Shown here piece by piece: positions 23,035-30,675 of a stretch of DNA of 54,224 bases. Where the stretch lies: positions 1-54,224 of the forward strand of contig CAZOQV010000004.1 in assembly GCA_964582365.1 (NCBI GenBank), in the 5' to 3' direction. The translations under genes were made by a program, and so were the position numbers. The notes below the pieces were generated by a model. It was not told where the DNA came from, made no database searches, and was given only the letters and a program-made list of their open reading frames with translations. The DNA is from WARW01 sp964582365. Lineage in GTDB: Bacteria; Patescibacteriota; Microgenomatia; UBA12405. Positions within the stretch are counted from its first letter, which is position 1. Each line of letters begins with the position of its first letter.

Positions 23035-23684
23035 TGCAAATTATCAGCATTAAAGCCAGTAAAACTCCCAATCGGGTTTGGATAACTTTTTCTGATCGTT
23101 CATTTATTCCTTTTTTTATTGATGATGTTGTTAAGCTTTCATTAGTAAAGAATCAAGAAATAAATGAATCAAAATTACAATTAATTATTCAAACCTGTTT
23201 GTTTTTCGTTGGTCGCGAATATGCTCTTCGTCAAGTTGCTATTTCGCCCAAAACCGAAAAAATAATTAATCAAAAGCTAAAATTATTTTTCCGAAAGACG
23301 ATTTTAAAATATAAAATTAACACCAATAATTTAAAGTTAGATGATATTGGTCAGCAAATTATTCAAGAATTAAAAGACAGAAAACTTTTAGACGACCAAG
23401 ATTTTATTGACTATTACCTCAAAAAAAATAGCAAAAAATCACGCCAACAAATTATCTATTCTCTTCAACAACTTGGTATTAATTCTGAGTTGTTATCTTT
23501 AATTGAGTTTGATCAGACAAATGATGTCGATAAGATAAAAATAATTCTAAATAAGAAAAATATCGACAAATCAAAATTAACCGATTATAACGCCAAAAAT
23601 AAAGTTAAAGCTTCTCTTTATCGTCGCGGTTTTAATCTTTCAGATATAAACAAAGCATTTGACGATTGGTTGAATTTCAGATAA
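23034..23684 (+). CDS. recX: regulatory protein RecX
   Basis: 216 residues. RecX binds RecA filaments and inhibits them. The family's three-helix repeats can be followed: FVGREYALRQVAISPKTE, ELKDRKLLDDQDFIDYYLKK and the C-terminal KNKVKASLYRRGFNLSDINKAFDDW. TAATG overlap with recA means coupled translation, the usual recA-recX arrangement. Confidence 0.9.
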   Translation: MQIISIKASKTPNRVWITFSDRSFIPFFIDDVVKLSLVKNQEINESKLQLIIQTCLFFVGREYALRQVAISPKTEKIINQKLKLFFRKTILKYKINTNNLKLDDIGQQIIQELKDRKLLDDQDFIDYYLKKNSKKSRQQIIYSLQQLGINSELLSLIEFDQTNDVDKIKIILNKKNIDKSKLTDYNAKNKVKASLYRRGFNLSDINKAFDDWLNFR

Positions 23685-23842
23685 ACTATACCAGTTAGTT
23701 TTTAAATTATTAAAATTTTAACTTTTTATATTAAAGCACCCAATTATGTTATTCAAATCAGTCAAAGTTCCGACTTGTTGTTAACCTAAGCCATCTTTTT
23801 TTTGGCGTGTTTTTTTTGATGTAAAAAGTATATGGAGGTCAT

Positions 23843-25423
23843 ATGTTAGATGTATTTTTATCGAGAGTTAGGGGCTTGTTCTCTAACCCAAAATCTGGAG
23901 ATTTAAAAGTTTCCAAACCAATTGCTACAAAAAAAGAAAGCAAAAAAGAAGTTATAAGTAAAGTCGAAGTAAAAAAGGAAGATGAAAAAGATAATAATCG
24001 AGTAGTTTTTTCTCCAACTAAAGTTGAAGCTACTATTCCGGTTGTCAACACTGTTCAAATTGATGCGGCTTTGCTAAATGCCAAAAAATTAGAAGCTGAA
24101 GCTAAAGCTAAAGAAGCAGAAATTTTTAAAAGATTAACCTCTCTTGATGAAAAAGAGAGATATTTAATTCAAAAAGAAAGATCCATTGACACTCAAACTG
24201 CTGAAGTTAAAGCTAAATTAGCCAGTATTGATGATGTTTATCGAAAACAATTAGACAAACTAGAAGTTATTTCCGGCCTTGATGTTGAAAAAGCTAAACA
24301 ACTAGTCATGAGCAGTACGGAAAAGAAAATGTCTTCTTGGGTGGCTAAAAAGATTGAAGAAGCTCGTGATGAAATTAAACAAAAAGAAGAAGAAATAATC
24401 AAAGAGGTAATTATTGATAATATTCGTCACGGTCTCACTGATTATGTGGCTGAATACACCGTTTCTACTATTTCTCTTCCTGATGAAAAAGTCAAAGGAA
24501 AAATTATTGGTCGAGAAGGTCGAAATATCCGTACTTTTGAAAAAGCTACTGGCGTTGAACTTGAATTAGATGAAACTAATGACATTCGTATTTCTTCTTT
24601 TGACTCAACCAGAAGAGAAATTGCCAAACTTTCACTTGAAAAGCTAATTAAAGATGGTCGTATTCAACCTCTAAAAATTGAACAAGTTGTTGCTCAAACC
24701 AGAACCGAAATGGATAGAATTCTTATGAATGAAGGTAAAAAAATTACCCAAGAAGTGGGTGTTTTTAACTTACCTATCGATTTAATTAAAGAAATTGGAA
24801 AATATAAATTCCGTTTTTCTTATGGTCAAAATTTAGCCAAACATACCATTGAAGCCACTAAAATTGCCACCGCCATTGCCTTTGAATTAAAAGCCAATGT
24901 TAATACTGTTCGTCTTGGTGCTCTTTTACACGATATTGGTAAAGTTATCACTGATCAAGAAGGAACTCATGTTGATTTAGGTGTCGATCTTTTAAGAAAA
25001 TTCAAAATATCCGAAGATATTATCAGCTGTGTTGCCGAACATCACGAAGATAAAGAGTTTTCTTCGGTTGAATCAGTCATCGTCTATATCGGTGACGCCG
25101 CTTCAGGCGCCAGACCTGGTGCTCGTTATGAAGTCCACGAAGAATACTTAAAGAGAATGAAAAACATCGAAGAAGCCGCCATGGGTTTTCCTGGTGTCCT
25201 CAGTGTGGCTGCTTATCAAGCTGGTCGTGAAGTTGTTGTTATTGTCGAACCTTCGCAAGTTTCTGACTCAGAGGCCGAAGTCCTTAGTCAAAATATTGCC
25301 GAAAAACTCGACGAAGAAGCAAAATGGGCTGGACAAATAAAAGTTACTGTTATTAGAGAAACCAGATCTAGTAGTATTATTGTTGGCAACAAAATCAACA
25401 AAAATGCGGTAAAAAACGAATAA
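23843..25423 (+). CDS. rny: ribonuclease Y without an N-terminal membrane helix
   Basis: 526 residues. Endonuclease that starts mRNA decay. Order: Lys/Glu/Val-rich low-complexity part to about residue 75, long coiled coil (about 75-200), KH domain with GKIIGREGRNIRTFEKATG (about 216-234), HD domain with H at about 333 and LLHDIGK near 361, and a C-terminal domain. Canonical RNase Y begins with a transmembrane helix; here the N-terminus is only a short amphipathic stretch (MLDVFLSRVRGLFS), so binding to the membrane is doubtful. GGAGGT (23833-23838) 4 bases before the ATG is the best Shine-Dalgarno site in the window. The 158-base spacer before it is AT-rich with no definite promoter. Confidence 0.93.
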   Translation: MLDVFLSRVRGLFSNPKSGDLKVSKPIATKKESKKEVISKVEVKKEDEKDNNRVVFSPTKVEATIPVVNTVQIDAALLNAKKLEAEAKAKEAEIFKRLTSLDEKERYLIQKERSIDTQTAEVKAKLASIDDVYRKQLDKLEVISGLDVEKAKQLVMSSTEKKMSSWVAKKIEEARDEIKQKEEEIIKEVIIDNIRHGLTDYVAEYTVSTISLPDEKVKGKIIGREGRNIRTFEKATGVELELDETNDIRISSFDSTRREIAKLSLEKLIKDGRIQPLKIEQVVAQTRTEMDRILMNEGKKITQEVGVFNLPIDLIKEIGKYKFRFSYGQNLAKHTIEATKIATAIAFELKANVNTVRLGALLHDIGKVITDQEGTHVDLGVDLLRKFKISEDIISCVAEHHEDKEFSSVESVIVYIGDAASGARPGARYEVHEEYLKRMKNIEEAAMGFPGVLSVAAYQAGREVVVIVEPSQVSDSEAEVLSQNIAEKLDEEAKWAGQIKVTVIRETRSSSIIVGNKINKNAVKNE

Positions 25424-25469
25424 CTTCTATTGCAATTAAATAATATTACTTTAAAATTAAAGGGAATTA

Positions 25470-25483
25470 TTAATTATTAATTA
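25470..25483. repeat. TTAATTA heptanucleotide repeat x2
   Basis: Two perfect units shortly before the HU-like gene. Confidence 0.55.
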
Positions 25484-25494
25484 AAAATAAATAA

Positions 25495-25767
25495 ATGACC
25501 AAAAAAGATCTAATCGAATCAGTCTCCCAAAAAGCCAAGCTCAGTAAAAAAGCTGCTAAACAAGCAGTTGAAACTTTTCTTTCTGAAATAATGAAAGGAT
25601 TAGCTAGTGGCGAAACCGTTAAACTTTCTGGATTTGGAACTTTCAAAACCAAAATGTTCAAAGCTAAAACTATTAAAGCTATCGGAACCAAAGAATCTAA
25701 AAAAATTGTTGCTCGCAGAATGCCTCGCTACATTCCTGGAACCAAGATTAAAAAGATGGTCAAATAA
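25495..25767 (+). CDS. HU/IHF-family DNA-binding protein
   Basis: 90 residues, the family length. Dimeric nucleoid protein that bends DNA. The N-terminal helices (MTKKDLIESVSQKAKLSKKAAKQAVE in parts) and the turn VKLSGFGTFK are conserved. The arm region differs: the usual GRNPxTGE is replaced by a Lys-rich KMFKAKTIKAIGTKESKK, and the arm proline motif appears only as RYIPGTKIKK at the end. It has its own terminator directly after. Confidence 0.92.
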   Translation: MTKKDLIESVSQKAKLSKKAAKQAVETFLSEIMKGLASGETVKLSGFGTFKTKMFKAKTIKAIGTKESKKIVARRMPRYIPGTKIKKMVK

Positions 25768-25787
25768 TTTCTCTTTTTGAAATTAAC

Positions 25788-25813
25788 AAATCCCCCAGCA
25801 ATGGGGGATTTTT
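25788..25813 (+). terminator. terminator after the HU-like gene
   Basis: AAATCCCCC (25788-25796), loop, GGGGGATTT (25803-25811) and further T residues. It is followed at once by the nadE promoter. Confidence 0.88.
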
Positions 25814-25818
25814 GTTGA

Positions 25819-25824
25819 TACAAT
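25819..25824 (+). promoter_or_regulatory. extended -10 of nadE, leaderless spacing
   Basis: TGA-TACAAT, 5 bases before the ATG at 25830. Confidence 0.65.
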
Positions 25825-25829
25825 GATTT

Positions 25830-26534
25830 ATGAGAAATATCAATTTTGAAGCTGTAGAGAATAAAATAATTCTAAAAATTAGAAGCTTTGTCGGCACTAA
25901 AAATGTTTTTATTGGCATTTCTGGCGGTGTTGACTCGGCTGTTGTCGCTTTTTTATGTGTCAAAGCTCTTGGTAAAAAAAGAGTTTTTGGTGTTTTAATG
26001 CCCTATGGTAGACAAAAAGATATTTTTGATTCTATTGCTGTAGTCAATCGTCTCAACATCAAATATTTTCAAAAAGATATTAAACCAATTGTTGATCAAT
26101 ACAAAGTTGCCGAAAATAAGTTTGTTGTTGCCAATATTATGTCCCGTGTTCGTATGACTGTTCTTTATGCTTATGCTAATCATAAAAATGGTCTAGTTGT
26201 TGGTACTACCAATAAATCAGAATTTGAAATCGGTTATTTTACTAAATTTGGTGACGGTGGATGTGATTTTGAGCCAATCATAAATTTATACAAAACTGAA
26301 ATTTTTGAACTGGCCAAACTTTTAAATGTCCCAAAAGATATTATTGACAAAAAACCAACCGCTGGTCTTTGGGAGAATCAAACCGATGAAGATGAATTAG
26401 GCTTTAATTATGGAAATTTAGATAATTTTTTGCAAGGTAAAAAACAAACTCCAGAAATAGAATCAAAAATAAAAGAATTAATTGAATCATCAGAGCACAA
26501 ACGTCATTTGCCTCACACAATTTCAATTGATTAA
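25830..26534 (+). CDS. nadE: NAD synthetase, ammonia-dependent
   Basis: 234 residues. It amidates deamido-NAD with ATP and NH3, the last step of NAD synthesis. The PP-loop SGGVDSA is at about residues 31-37; VVGTTNKSEFEIGYFTKFGDGG and KKPTAGLWENQTDEDELGF (about 172-190) are the NaAD/ATP-binding loops. There is no glutaminase domain, so free ammonia is the likely nitrogen source. No other NAD genes are nearby. Confidence 0.95.
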   Translation: MRNINFEAVENKIILKIRSFVGTKNVFIGISGGVDSAVVAFLCVKALGKKRVFGVLMPYGRQKDIFDSIAVVNRLNIKYFQKDIKPIVDQYKVAENKFVVANIMSRVRMTVLYAYANHKNGLVVGTTNKSEFEIGYFTKFGDGGCDFEPIINLYKTEIFELAKLLNVPKDIIDKKPTAGLWENQTDEDELGFNYGNLDNFLQGKKQTPEIESKIKELIESSEHKRHLPHTISID

Positions 26535-26589
26535 ATGAAAAAGTTTTAATTTTGTCTAAGAATTTATAAAAACAAAAAAATAATAATAT

Positions 26590-26769
26590 ATGGCCGAAAA
26601 TAAAAATTATTCTCAAAAAAAAGTTTTATATAATCCTACAATTGGTTCTATCCTTCTCCTCGTAATTTTAGTTGGTTTTATTTACTTAATTTTTAAAAGT
26701 GAAAACTTAAGATCTTTTTTAATCCAATTTGTTGAAAAAGCTAACGACTTCATCTCAAAACACTTATAA
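26590..26769 (+). CDS. small single-pass membrane protein (59 aa)
   Basis: 59 residues with one hydrophobic segment (about residues 18-36, IGSILLLVILVGFIYLIF) between a Lys-rich N-terminus and a short amphipathic C-terminus. No family is recognised. It starts 55 bases after nadE and ends 32 bases before ychF. Orientation and clean reading frame support it as a gene; a topology with the N-terminus inside is suggested by the basic N-terminal residues. Confidence 0.6.
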   Translation: MAENKNYSQKKVLYNPTIGSILLLVILVGFIYLIFKSENLRSFLIQFVEKANDFISKHL

Positions 26770-26789
26770 GAAATCTGCCTAATTTTTGG

Positions 26790-26795
26790 TAAAAT
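26790..26795 (+). promoter_or_regulatory. extended -10 of ychF, leaderless spacing
   Basis: TGG-TAAAAT, 6 bases before the ATG at 26802. Confidence 0.65.
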
Positions 26796-26801
26796 ACACT
26801 C

Positions 26802-27872
26802 ATGAAATTATCCATCGCCATTGTTGGTTTGCCCAACGTTGGGAAATCCACTCTTTTTAATGCGCTTTTAGGCAAGCAAGTCGCCGATGCCAGTAATTAT
26901 CCTTTTTGTACTATTGACCCAAATGTCGGTGTCGTCGAAGTTCCTGATGAAAAACTGCCAGTTCTTGCCCAAATTGTTAAAACTGACAAAATCGTTCCGG
27001 CCATTGTTGAATTTGTCGACATCGCCGGTCTAGTTAAAGGTGCCTCTCAAGGTGAAGGTCTTGGCAATAAATTTCTTACCAACATTCGTGATTGTGATGC
27101 CATCTGTCATGTCGTTCGTGCTTTTTCCGATACTAATATCATTAAAGAGGGGTCCGTGAACCCACAAGGCGATTTCGAGGTCATTTGTGCTGAATTAATT
27201 ATCAAAGACTTAGAGACTGTTGATAAATATCTTGATGCCAATAAAAATAATGCTAAAGAAAATAAATCTAAAAAATTTTTTCTTGGTCAAAAACTAAAGT
27301 CAGAATTAGAAAAAGGAAATTTGGCCGTCAATTTGACATTTGATGATGAGGAAAAAGAACTTTTAAAAGAATTTTTCTTACTTACCTCCAAACCTTATTT
27401 TATCGTCGCCAATGTCGATGAAGAAACTTATCAAAATATTGGAAATTGGAAATTAGATATTAGAAATTGGGAATCAGTCGTCCCTGTCTGTGCCAAAGTT
27501 GAATTTGATTTGTCTGAATTAAACTCAGACGAGAAAAAAGATTATTTAAAAGAATTAGGTGTTGATAAATCCGGATTAGAAAGAGTTATTCAAAAAGCTT
27601 ACGACACTCTCGGTCTTCAATCTTATTACACTGCCGGAATTAAAGAAGCTCGCGCCTGGACAATCAAAAAAGGGGACACTGCCCCCAAAGCCGCCTCTGC
27701 TATTCACACTGATTTTGAAAAAGGTTTTATTATGGCCGAAGTTGTTTCCTATGAAGATTTTGTCCAAAATAAGGGATTATTAGGAGCCAAAGAAGTTGGT
27801 AAACTTCGTCACGAAGGACGTGACTACATTATGCGCCCCGATGATGTGGTCGAATTTAAAATCAATGCCTAA
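26802..27872 (+). CDS. ychF: ribosome-binding ATPase YchF (OLA1 family)
   Basis: 356 residues. Obg-related P-loop protein that prefers ATP and binds ribosomes. G1 GLPNVGKST (residues 8-16), G3 VDIAGLVKGASQGEGLG, the G4-like NVDE, and a C-terminal TGS domain ending in the conserved RHEGRDYIMRPDDVVEFKI. Residues 213-224 (IGNWKLDIRNWE) are encoded by five tandem heptanucleotides (27439-27473) that lie in the variable stretch between NVDE and the next conserved Ser/Cys-Ala-Lys. Convergent with the next gene, overlapping by 4 bases. Confidence 0.96.
   Translation: MKLSIAIVGLPNVGKSTLFNALLGKQVADASNYPFCTIDPNVGVVEVPDEKLPVLAQIVKTDKIVPAIVEFVDIAGLVKGASQGEGLGNKFLTNIRDCDAICHVVRAFSDTNIIKEGSVNPQGDFEVICAELIIKDLETVDKYLDANKNNAKENKSKKFFLGQKLKSELEKGNLAVNLTFDDEEKELLKEFFLLTSKPYFIVANVDEETYQNIGNWKLDIRNWESVVPVCAKVEFDLSELNSDEKKDYLKELGVDKSGLERVIQKAYDTLGLQSYYTAGIKEARAWTIKKGDTAPKAASAIHTDFEKGFIMAEVVSYEDFVQNKGLLGAKEVGKLRHEGRDYIMRPDDVVEFKINA
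27439..27473. repeat. heptanucleotide repeat x5 inside ychF
   Basis: TTGGAAA, TTGGAAA, TTAGATA, TTAGAAA, TTGGGAA in perfect 7-base register. Three units equal seven codons; five units (35 bases) keep the frame only with flanking changes. Confidence 0.8.
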
Positions 27873-28297
27873 ATTTTAAGTTTTACTAAATCGTTTTTTC
27901 TAATATGTGTGAAAACAAGATTGGATTCTAAATTATTTTCTTCTAAAAAATTTTTAATTTTATACATTGTCCAATTACAAAAAGATTTCTTAGTCGTCAA
28001 ATTATCAATAATTTTAAAATCATTATTTATCGGCGTAAAAAGATCATATTTTTCTTTTCCATCTTTTATTAATTTTTTATTTTTTCCAAATTGATTAAAA
28101 CAATTTTTATCAAAATAAGAAAAAGCTCTTGATGATTTTGCTACTCCAATTATAAAATCTGGTTTTTGTTTCAAAATTTCTTTTTTAAATATTTCAAAAT
28201 CGTTGTTTAATTTTTTAAATATAAATATTTCCCCAAACAAATCGGCTAATTCTTTTACAAAAGGATTTGATTCAAATGTATAATACATTAACTTCAT
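27869..28297 (-). CDS. pyroglutamyl-peptidase-like hypothetical protein
   Basis: 142 residues. Two short motifs recall pyrrolidone-carboxyl peptidases (family C15): SFCNWTMYKI around the would-be catalytic Cys-Asn and FTHI near the C-terminus where the catalytic His is expected. The order and spacing (about 25 residues) fit, and KPDFIIGVAKSSR resembles the region before the catalytic Glu, but the protein is about 60 residues shorter than true C15 enzymes, so activity is uncertain. The chosen start abuts the miaA start with no spacer; a second ATG at 28288 is equally possible. No promoter or Shine-Dalgarno site decides it. Confidence 0.6.
   Translation of the reverse strand: MKLMYYTFESNPFVKELADLFGEIFIFKKLNNDFEIFKKEILKQKPDFIIGVAKSSRAFSYFDKNCFNQFGKNKKLIKDGKEKYDLFTPINNDFKIIDNLTTKKSFCNWTMYKIKNFLEENNLESNLVFTHIRKNDLVKLKI
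28279..28284 (+). promoter_or_regulatory. -10 box of miaA inside the divergent gene
   Basis: TATAAT, 13 bases before the miaA ATG. Because the two genes are back to back, this box lies within the first codons of the minus-strand gene (or just upstream if that gene starts at 28288). Confidence 0.55.
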
Positions 28298-29236
28298 ATG
28301 AATAAATTATTAATCATTTCTGGTCCGACTGCCACTGGCAAAACCGATTTGGCGTCGAAATTGGCAAAAAAATACAATGGGGAATTAGTTTCCACCGATT
28401 CTTGTCAAATTTACAAAGATCTCGATATTGGCACTGGCAAAGATCAACCAGGAGAAACCCCAATTCATTTAATCGATTTAATTAATCCGAATCAAAAATT
28501 TTCTGTTGCTCAATTTCAGCAAGTTGGTTTAGAAATTATTGACCAACTCCATTCTCAAAATAAATTACCGATTTTAGTTGGTTGTAGTGGTTTTTATTTA
28601 GACTCATTGATTAATCCAAATTACGACACTTTTTCCATTAAACCCAATAAAATTTGGCGATTTATTTCCACCAAATTATCTGTCAAAACTTTGCAAAAAA
28701 TTTACAAATTATTAGATCCAAAAAATTTTTCCAAATTAAATAATTCCGATATCAACAATCATTATCGCCTCACCCGTAAAATTGAAATTAAACTTTCTCC
28801 AAATAAAATTAGAAATTTGAAATTTGAAATTAGAAATTATGACATCTTACACATCTCTCTCACCGCTCCTCTCGATTTTCTTTACGACCGCATAGACAAA
28901 AGAGTTCAGAAACGCCTAGATATCGGCTTTTTAGACGAAATTAAAAACATATTAAAAAAATATTCTTGGTCAGATCCCGGTCTTCAAATCGGTGCCTATC
29001 AATGTCTCAAACCATTATTTGATAATAAAAAGTCTCCCTTGTCAAAGGGAGAAACGGCGAATGCCGAGAGGGATTGTCTCCAAAAATGGCGCTATGCCGA
29101 ACACAGTGATGCTCGTCGTCAAAATACCTATTTAAAATCTCGATACAAAGATTCTGCTCAATTTTTTGATATCACTTCTCCTAATTTTAAAACCAAAATT
29201 TATAAAATTATCTCCAGATGGTACAATGAATTATGA
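28298..29236 (+). CDS. miaA: tRNA dimethylallyltransferase MiaA
   Basis: 312 residues. It adds a dimethylallyl group to A37 of tRNAs that read U-starting codons. P-loop GPTATGKTD (residues 8-16), DSCQIYKDLDIGTGK (about 35-49) and VGCSGFYLDSL near residue 98 are family motifs. Two repeat-derived insertions keep the frame: residues 171-180 (IRNLKFEIRN) from heptanucleotides and about 246-261 (SPLSKGETANAERDCL) from a two-hairpin element. Both fall in loops, the second just before the conserved WRYAEHSDARRQ. The gene overlaps the permease gene by 4 bases (ATGA). Confidence 0.95.
   Translation: MNKLLIISGPTATGKTDLASKLAKKYNGELVSTDSCQIYKDLDIGTGKDQPGETPIHLIDLINPNQKFSVAQFQQVGLEIIDQLHSQNKLPILVGCSGFYLDSLINPNYDTFSIKPNKIWRFISTKLSVKTLQKIYKLLDPKNFSKLNNSDINNHYRLTRKIEIKLSPNKIRNLKFEIRNYDILHISLTAPLDFLYDRIDKRVQKRLDIGFLDEIKNILKKYSWSDPGLQIGAYQCLKPLFDNKKSPLSKGETANAERDCLQKWRYAEHSDARRQNTYLKSRYKDSAQFFDITSPNFKTKIYKIISRWYNEL
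28809..28836. repeat. heptanucleotide repeat x4 inside miaA
   Basis: TTAGAAA, TTTGAAA, TTTGAAA, TTAGAAA in exact register; read as IRNLKFEIRN. Confidence 0.8.
29031..29079. repeat. two-hairpin repeat element inside miaA
   Basis: TCTCCCTT (29033-29040), loop GTCA, AAGGGAGA (29045-29052); then CGGC-GAAT-GCCG (29055-29066) and AGAGGGATT. The GC content is well above the surroundings. Elements of this design are common as intergenic repeats in bacteria; here the whole unit is translated. Confidence 0.75.
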
Positions 29237-30237
29237 AAATTAGAAAAATAGAAATTTCTCCTAAAACCATTGTATTTACAGTTTGTTTTTTAGCTGCCAT
29301 CGCTTTCTTTTGGCAGATAAGAGACATTCTTGTCATGCTCTTTATTAGTTTTGTTTTGATGCAAGCTCTAGACCCTTTAGTTTGTCAATTGCAAAAAGTA
29401 AAAATCCCCAGAATTCTTGCTGTTTTAATAACCTATATTTTGGTTTTAAGTGTTGTCTCTTTTTGTGTTGCTGGTATTATTCCTATTTTAGTCGAACAAA
29501 CAACCGGATTAATCAATAGTTTACCGAAAATTGCGGAAAATATAAAAATATTTAATGAAAATAGCTTTTTTAATGAAAATAATATTAATTTCACTTCTCA
29601 ACTAAAAGTTTTAGAAACTATTCCTTCAAACATTGTTCAAATTGCTTTTTCTGTTGGTTCCAATATTTTTGCAACCGTAATGATTTTTGTTATTACTTTT
29701 TATCTCCTTCTGGAAAAGAAAAATTTTCCTAAATATGGTGATAATTTTTTTGGCGAAAAAGGAAAGACAAAATTTTTAAAAATAATGGCTAATTTAGAAG
29801 CAACTCTTGGTAGCTGGGTCAATGCACAACTTCTTCTAATGTTAATTATAGGCCTTCTTTCGTATTTTGGTTATCTAACTCTTGGATTAAAATATGCCGT
29901 TCCATTGGCTATTATTGCTGGTCTTCTAGAAGCAGTTCCCAACATCGGACCAATCATTGCTACCGTTATTGCTAGTGTAGTTGGATTAACAATTTCTCCT
30001 TCAATCGCTCTTTTTACTCTTATTTTTGGCATTCTAGTTCAACAATTGGAAAACAATTTTATTGTTCCTAAGATCATGTCAAAAACTGTTGGTCTAAATC
30101 CTATAATAACCATTGTCTTAATTATCGCCGGTGGTAAATTAGCTGGTGTTGGTGGCGCTTTGCTGGCTATTCCTTTTTTCTTGACAATTCAAGCCATTAT
30201 TAAAGGTCTTTTAGAAGAAACTCCACATTCAAAATAA
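29233..30237 (+). CDS. AI-2E family transporter (PerM/YdiK type)
   Basis: 334 residues with about eight hydrophobic segments in the family's pattern: two near the N-terminus, a soluble stretch (about residues 85-135), then the conserved membrane part with LEAVPNIGPIIATVIASVVG and the C-terminal VGGALLAIPFF. Members export varied small solutes or act in Na/H exchange; the substrate cannot be deduced. ATGA overlap with miaA shows co-transcription. Its stop is 5 bases from the 3' end of rnpB on the other strand. Confidence 0.9.
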   Translation: MKIRKIEISPKTIVFTVCFLAAIAFFWQIRDILVMLFISFVLMQALDPLVCQLQKVKIPRILAVLITYILVLSVVSFCVAGIIPILVEQTTGLINSLPKIAENIKIFNENSFFNENNINFTSQLKVLETIPSNIVQIAFSVGSNIFATVMIFVITFYLLLEKKNFPKYGDNFFGEKGKTKFLKIMANLEATLGSWVNAQLLLMLIIGLLSYFGYLTLGLKYAVPLAIIAGLLEAVPNIGPIIATVIASVVGLTISPSIALFTLIFGILVQQLENNFIVPKIMSKTVGLNPIITIVLIIAGGKLAGVGGALLAIPFFLTIQAIIKGLLEETPHSK

Positions 30238-30400
30238 AAAAATCCTAAAGACATTGATAAGCCGGATTCTGTTTAAGGGTCATCAATCTATTCTCTCTAC
30301 CTGAGACTCTCAAATCGGGTTTACCCCGACCCCAAATTACTTCGGGAAGCTAGATATTAACGTCTCATCTTGAGATTTCCACCAGAAGGATGCTCGTTTC

Positions 30401-30435
30401 ACTTCGGCCGCCGTAGCCTTCTTGCGAAGGCGGCT
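30401..30435. repeat. 35-base hairpin in rnpB, copy 1 (P12 region)
   Basis: Starts ACTTCGGCCGCCGTAGCC on the plus strand and is identical to 30523-30557. In the RNA it gives GCCTTC-GCAA-GAAGGC (a GNRA loop) inside a GCCGCC/GGCGGC stem. Confidence 0.9.
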
Positions 30436-30522
30436 AGCCTATTCGTCTCTGTAGCGTTGCCATCCGATTACTCGGATCTCTACCTCTTTGAGTTCTGTGC
30501 TTTTTGTGGTCCGGACTTTCCT

Positions 30523-30557
30523 ACTTCGGCCGCCGTAGCCTTCTTGCGAAGGCGGCT
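30523..30557. repeat. 35-base hairpin in rnpB, copy 2 (P3 region)
   Basis: Identical over 35 bases to 30401-30435, 87 bases apart. It lies between the 5' P1/P2 strands and the AGGAAAGTCCGG motif, so it forms P3. Confidence 0.9.
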
Positions 30558-30596
30558 CACCTCAGTTAAACCCCTCAATCTCTTTAGGATGACTAA

Positions 30597-30625
30597 ATTA
30601 TAACTTTTAATCCCCATAAAAACAA
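30597..30625 (-). promoter_or_regulatory. rnpB promoter
   Basis: On the minus strand TTGTTT (30620-30625), 17-base spacer, TATAAT (30597-30602). The P1 helix starts 7 bases downstream, which calibrates the -10 to +1 distance for this genome. The -35 overlaps the T-run of the preceding terminator. Confidence 0.85.
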
Positions 30626-30652
30626 ATATCCCCCGATTTGCATCGAGGGATA
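30612..30652 (-). terminator. terminator of the small-gene pair
   Basis: On the minus strand TATCCCTCGAT (30652-30642), loop GCAA, ATCGGGGGATA (30637-30627) with one mismatch, then TTTGTTTTT. Confidence 0.85.
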
Positions 30653-30675
30653 ATTAATCTAGATCTGTATCTTAT

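Larger units (their letters stand above)
30243..30589 (-). ncRNA. rnpB: RNase P RNA
   Basis: The catalytic RNA that cuts tRNA 5' leaders. Read on the minus strand: TCCTAAAGA (from 30589) and TCTTTAGGA (ending at 30243) form a perfect 9-bp P1; AGGAAAGTCCGGAC (P4 5' strand and flanks, about 30508-30521) and the 3' AAACAGAATCCGGCTTATC are diagnostic. A T-run follows P1. The RNA contains the same 35-base hairpin twice, at the positions expected for P3 and P12. TATAAT (30597-30602) and TTGTTT (30620-30625) with 17-base spacing form its promoter. An open frame on the plus strand across this region is not a gene. Confidence 0.96.

Noticed and set aside
27150..27171. GGGGTCCGTGAACCC near-palindrome in ychF
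   Set aside because: It encodes residues that align to the normal YchF sequence (HVxxxxxxxNPxxD region), with no insertion.
30370..30603. 77-codon open frame on the plus strand
   Set aside because: It lies wholly within RNase P RNA on the other strand; its Arg/Ala/Phe-rich composition comes from the duplicated hairpins.
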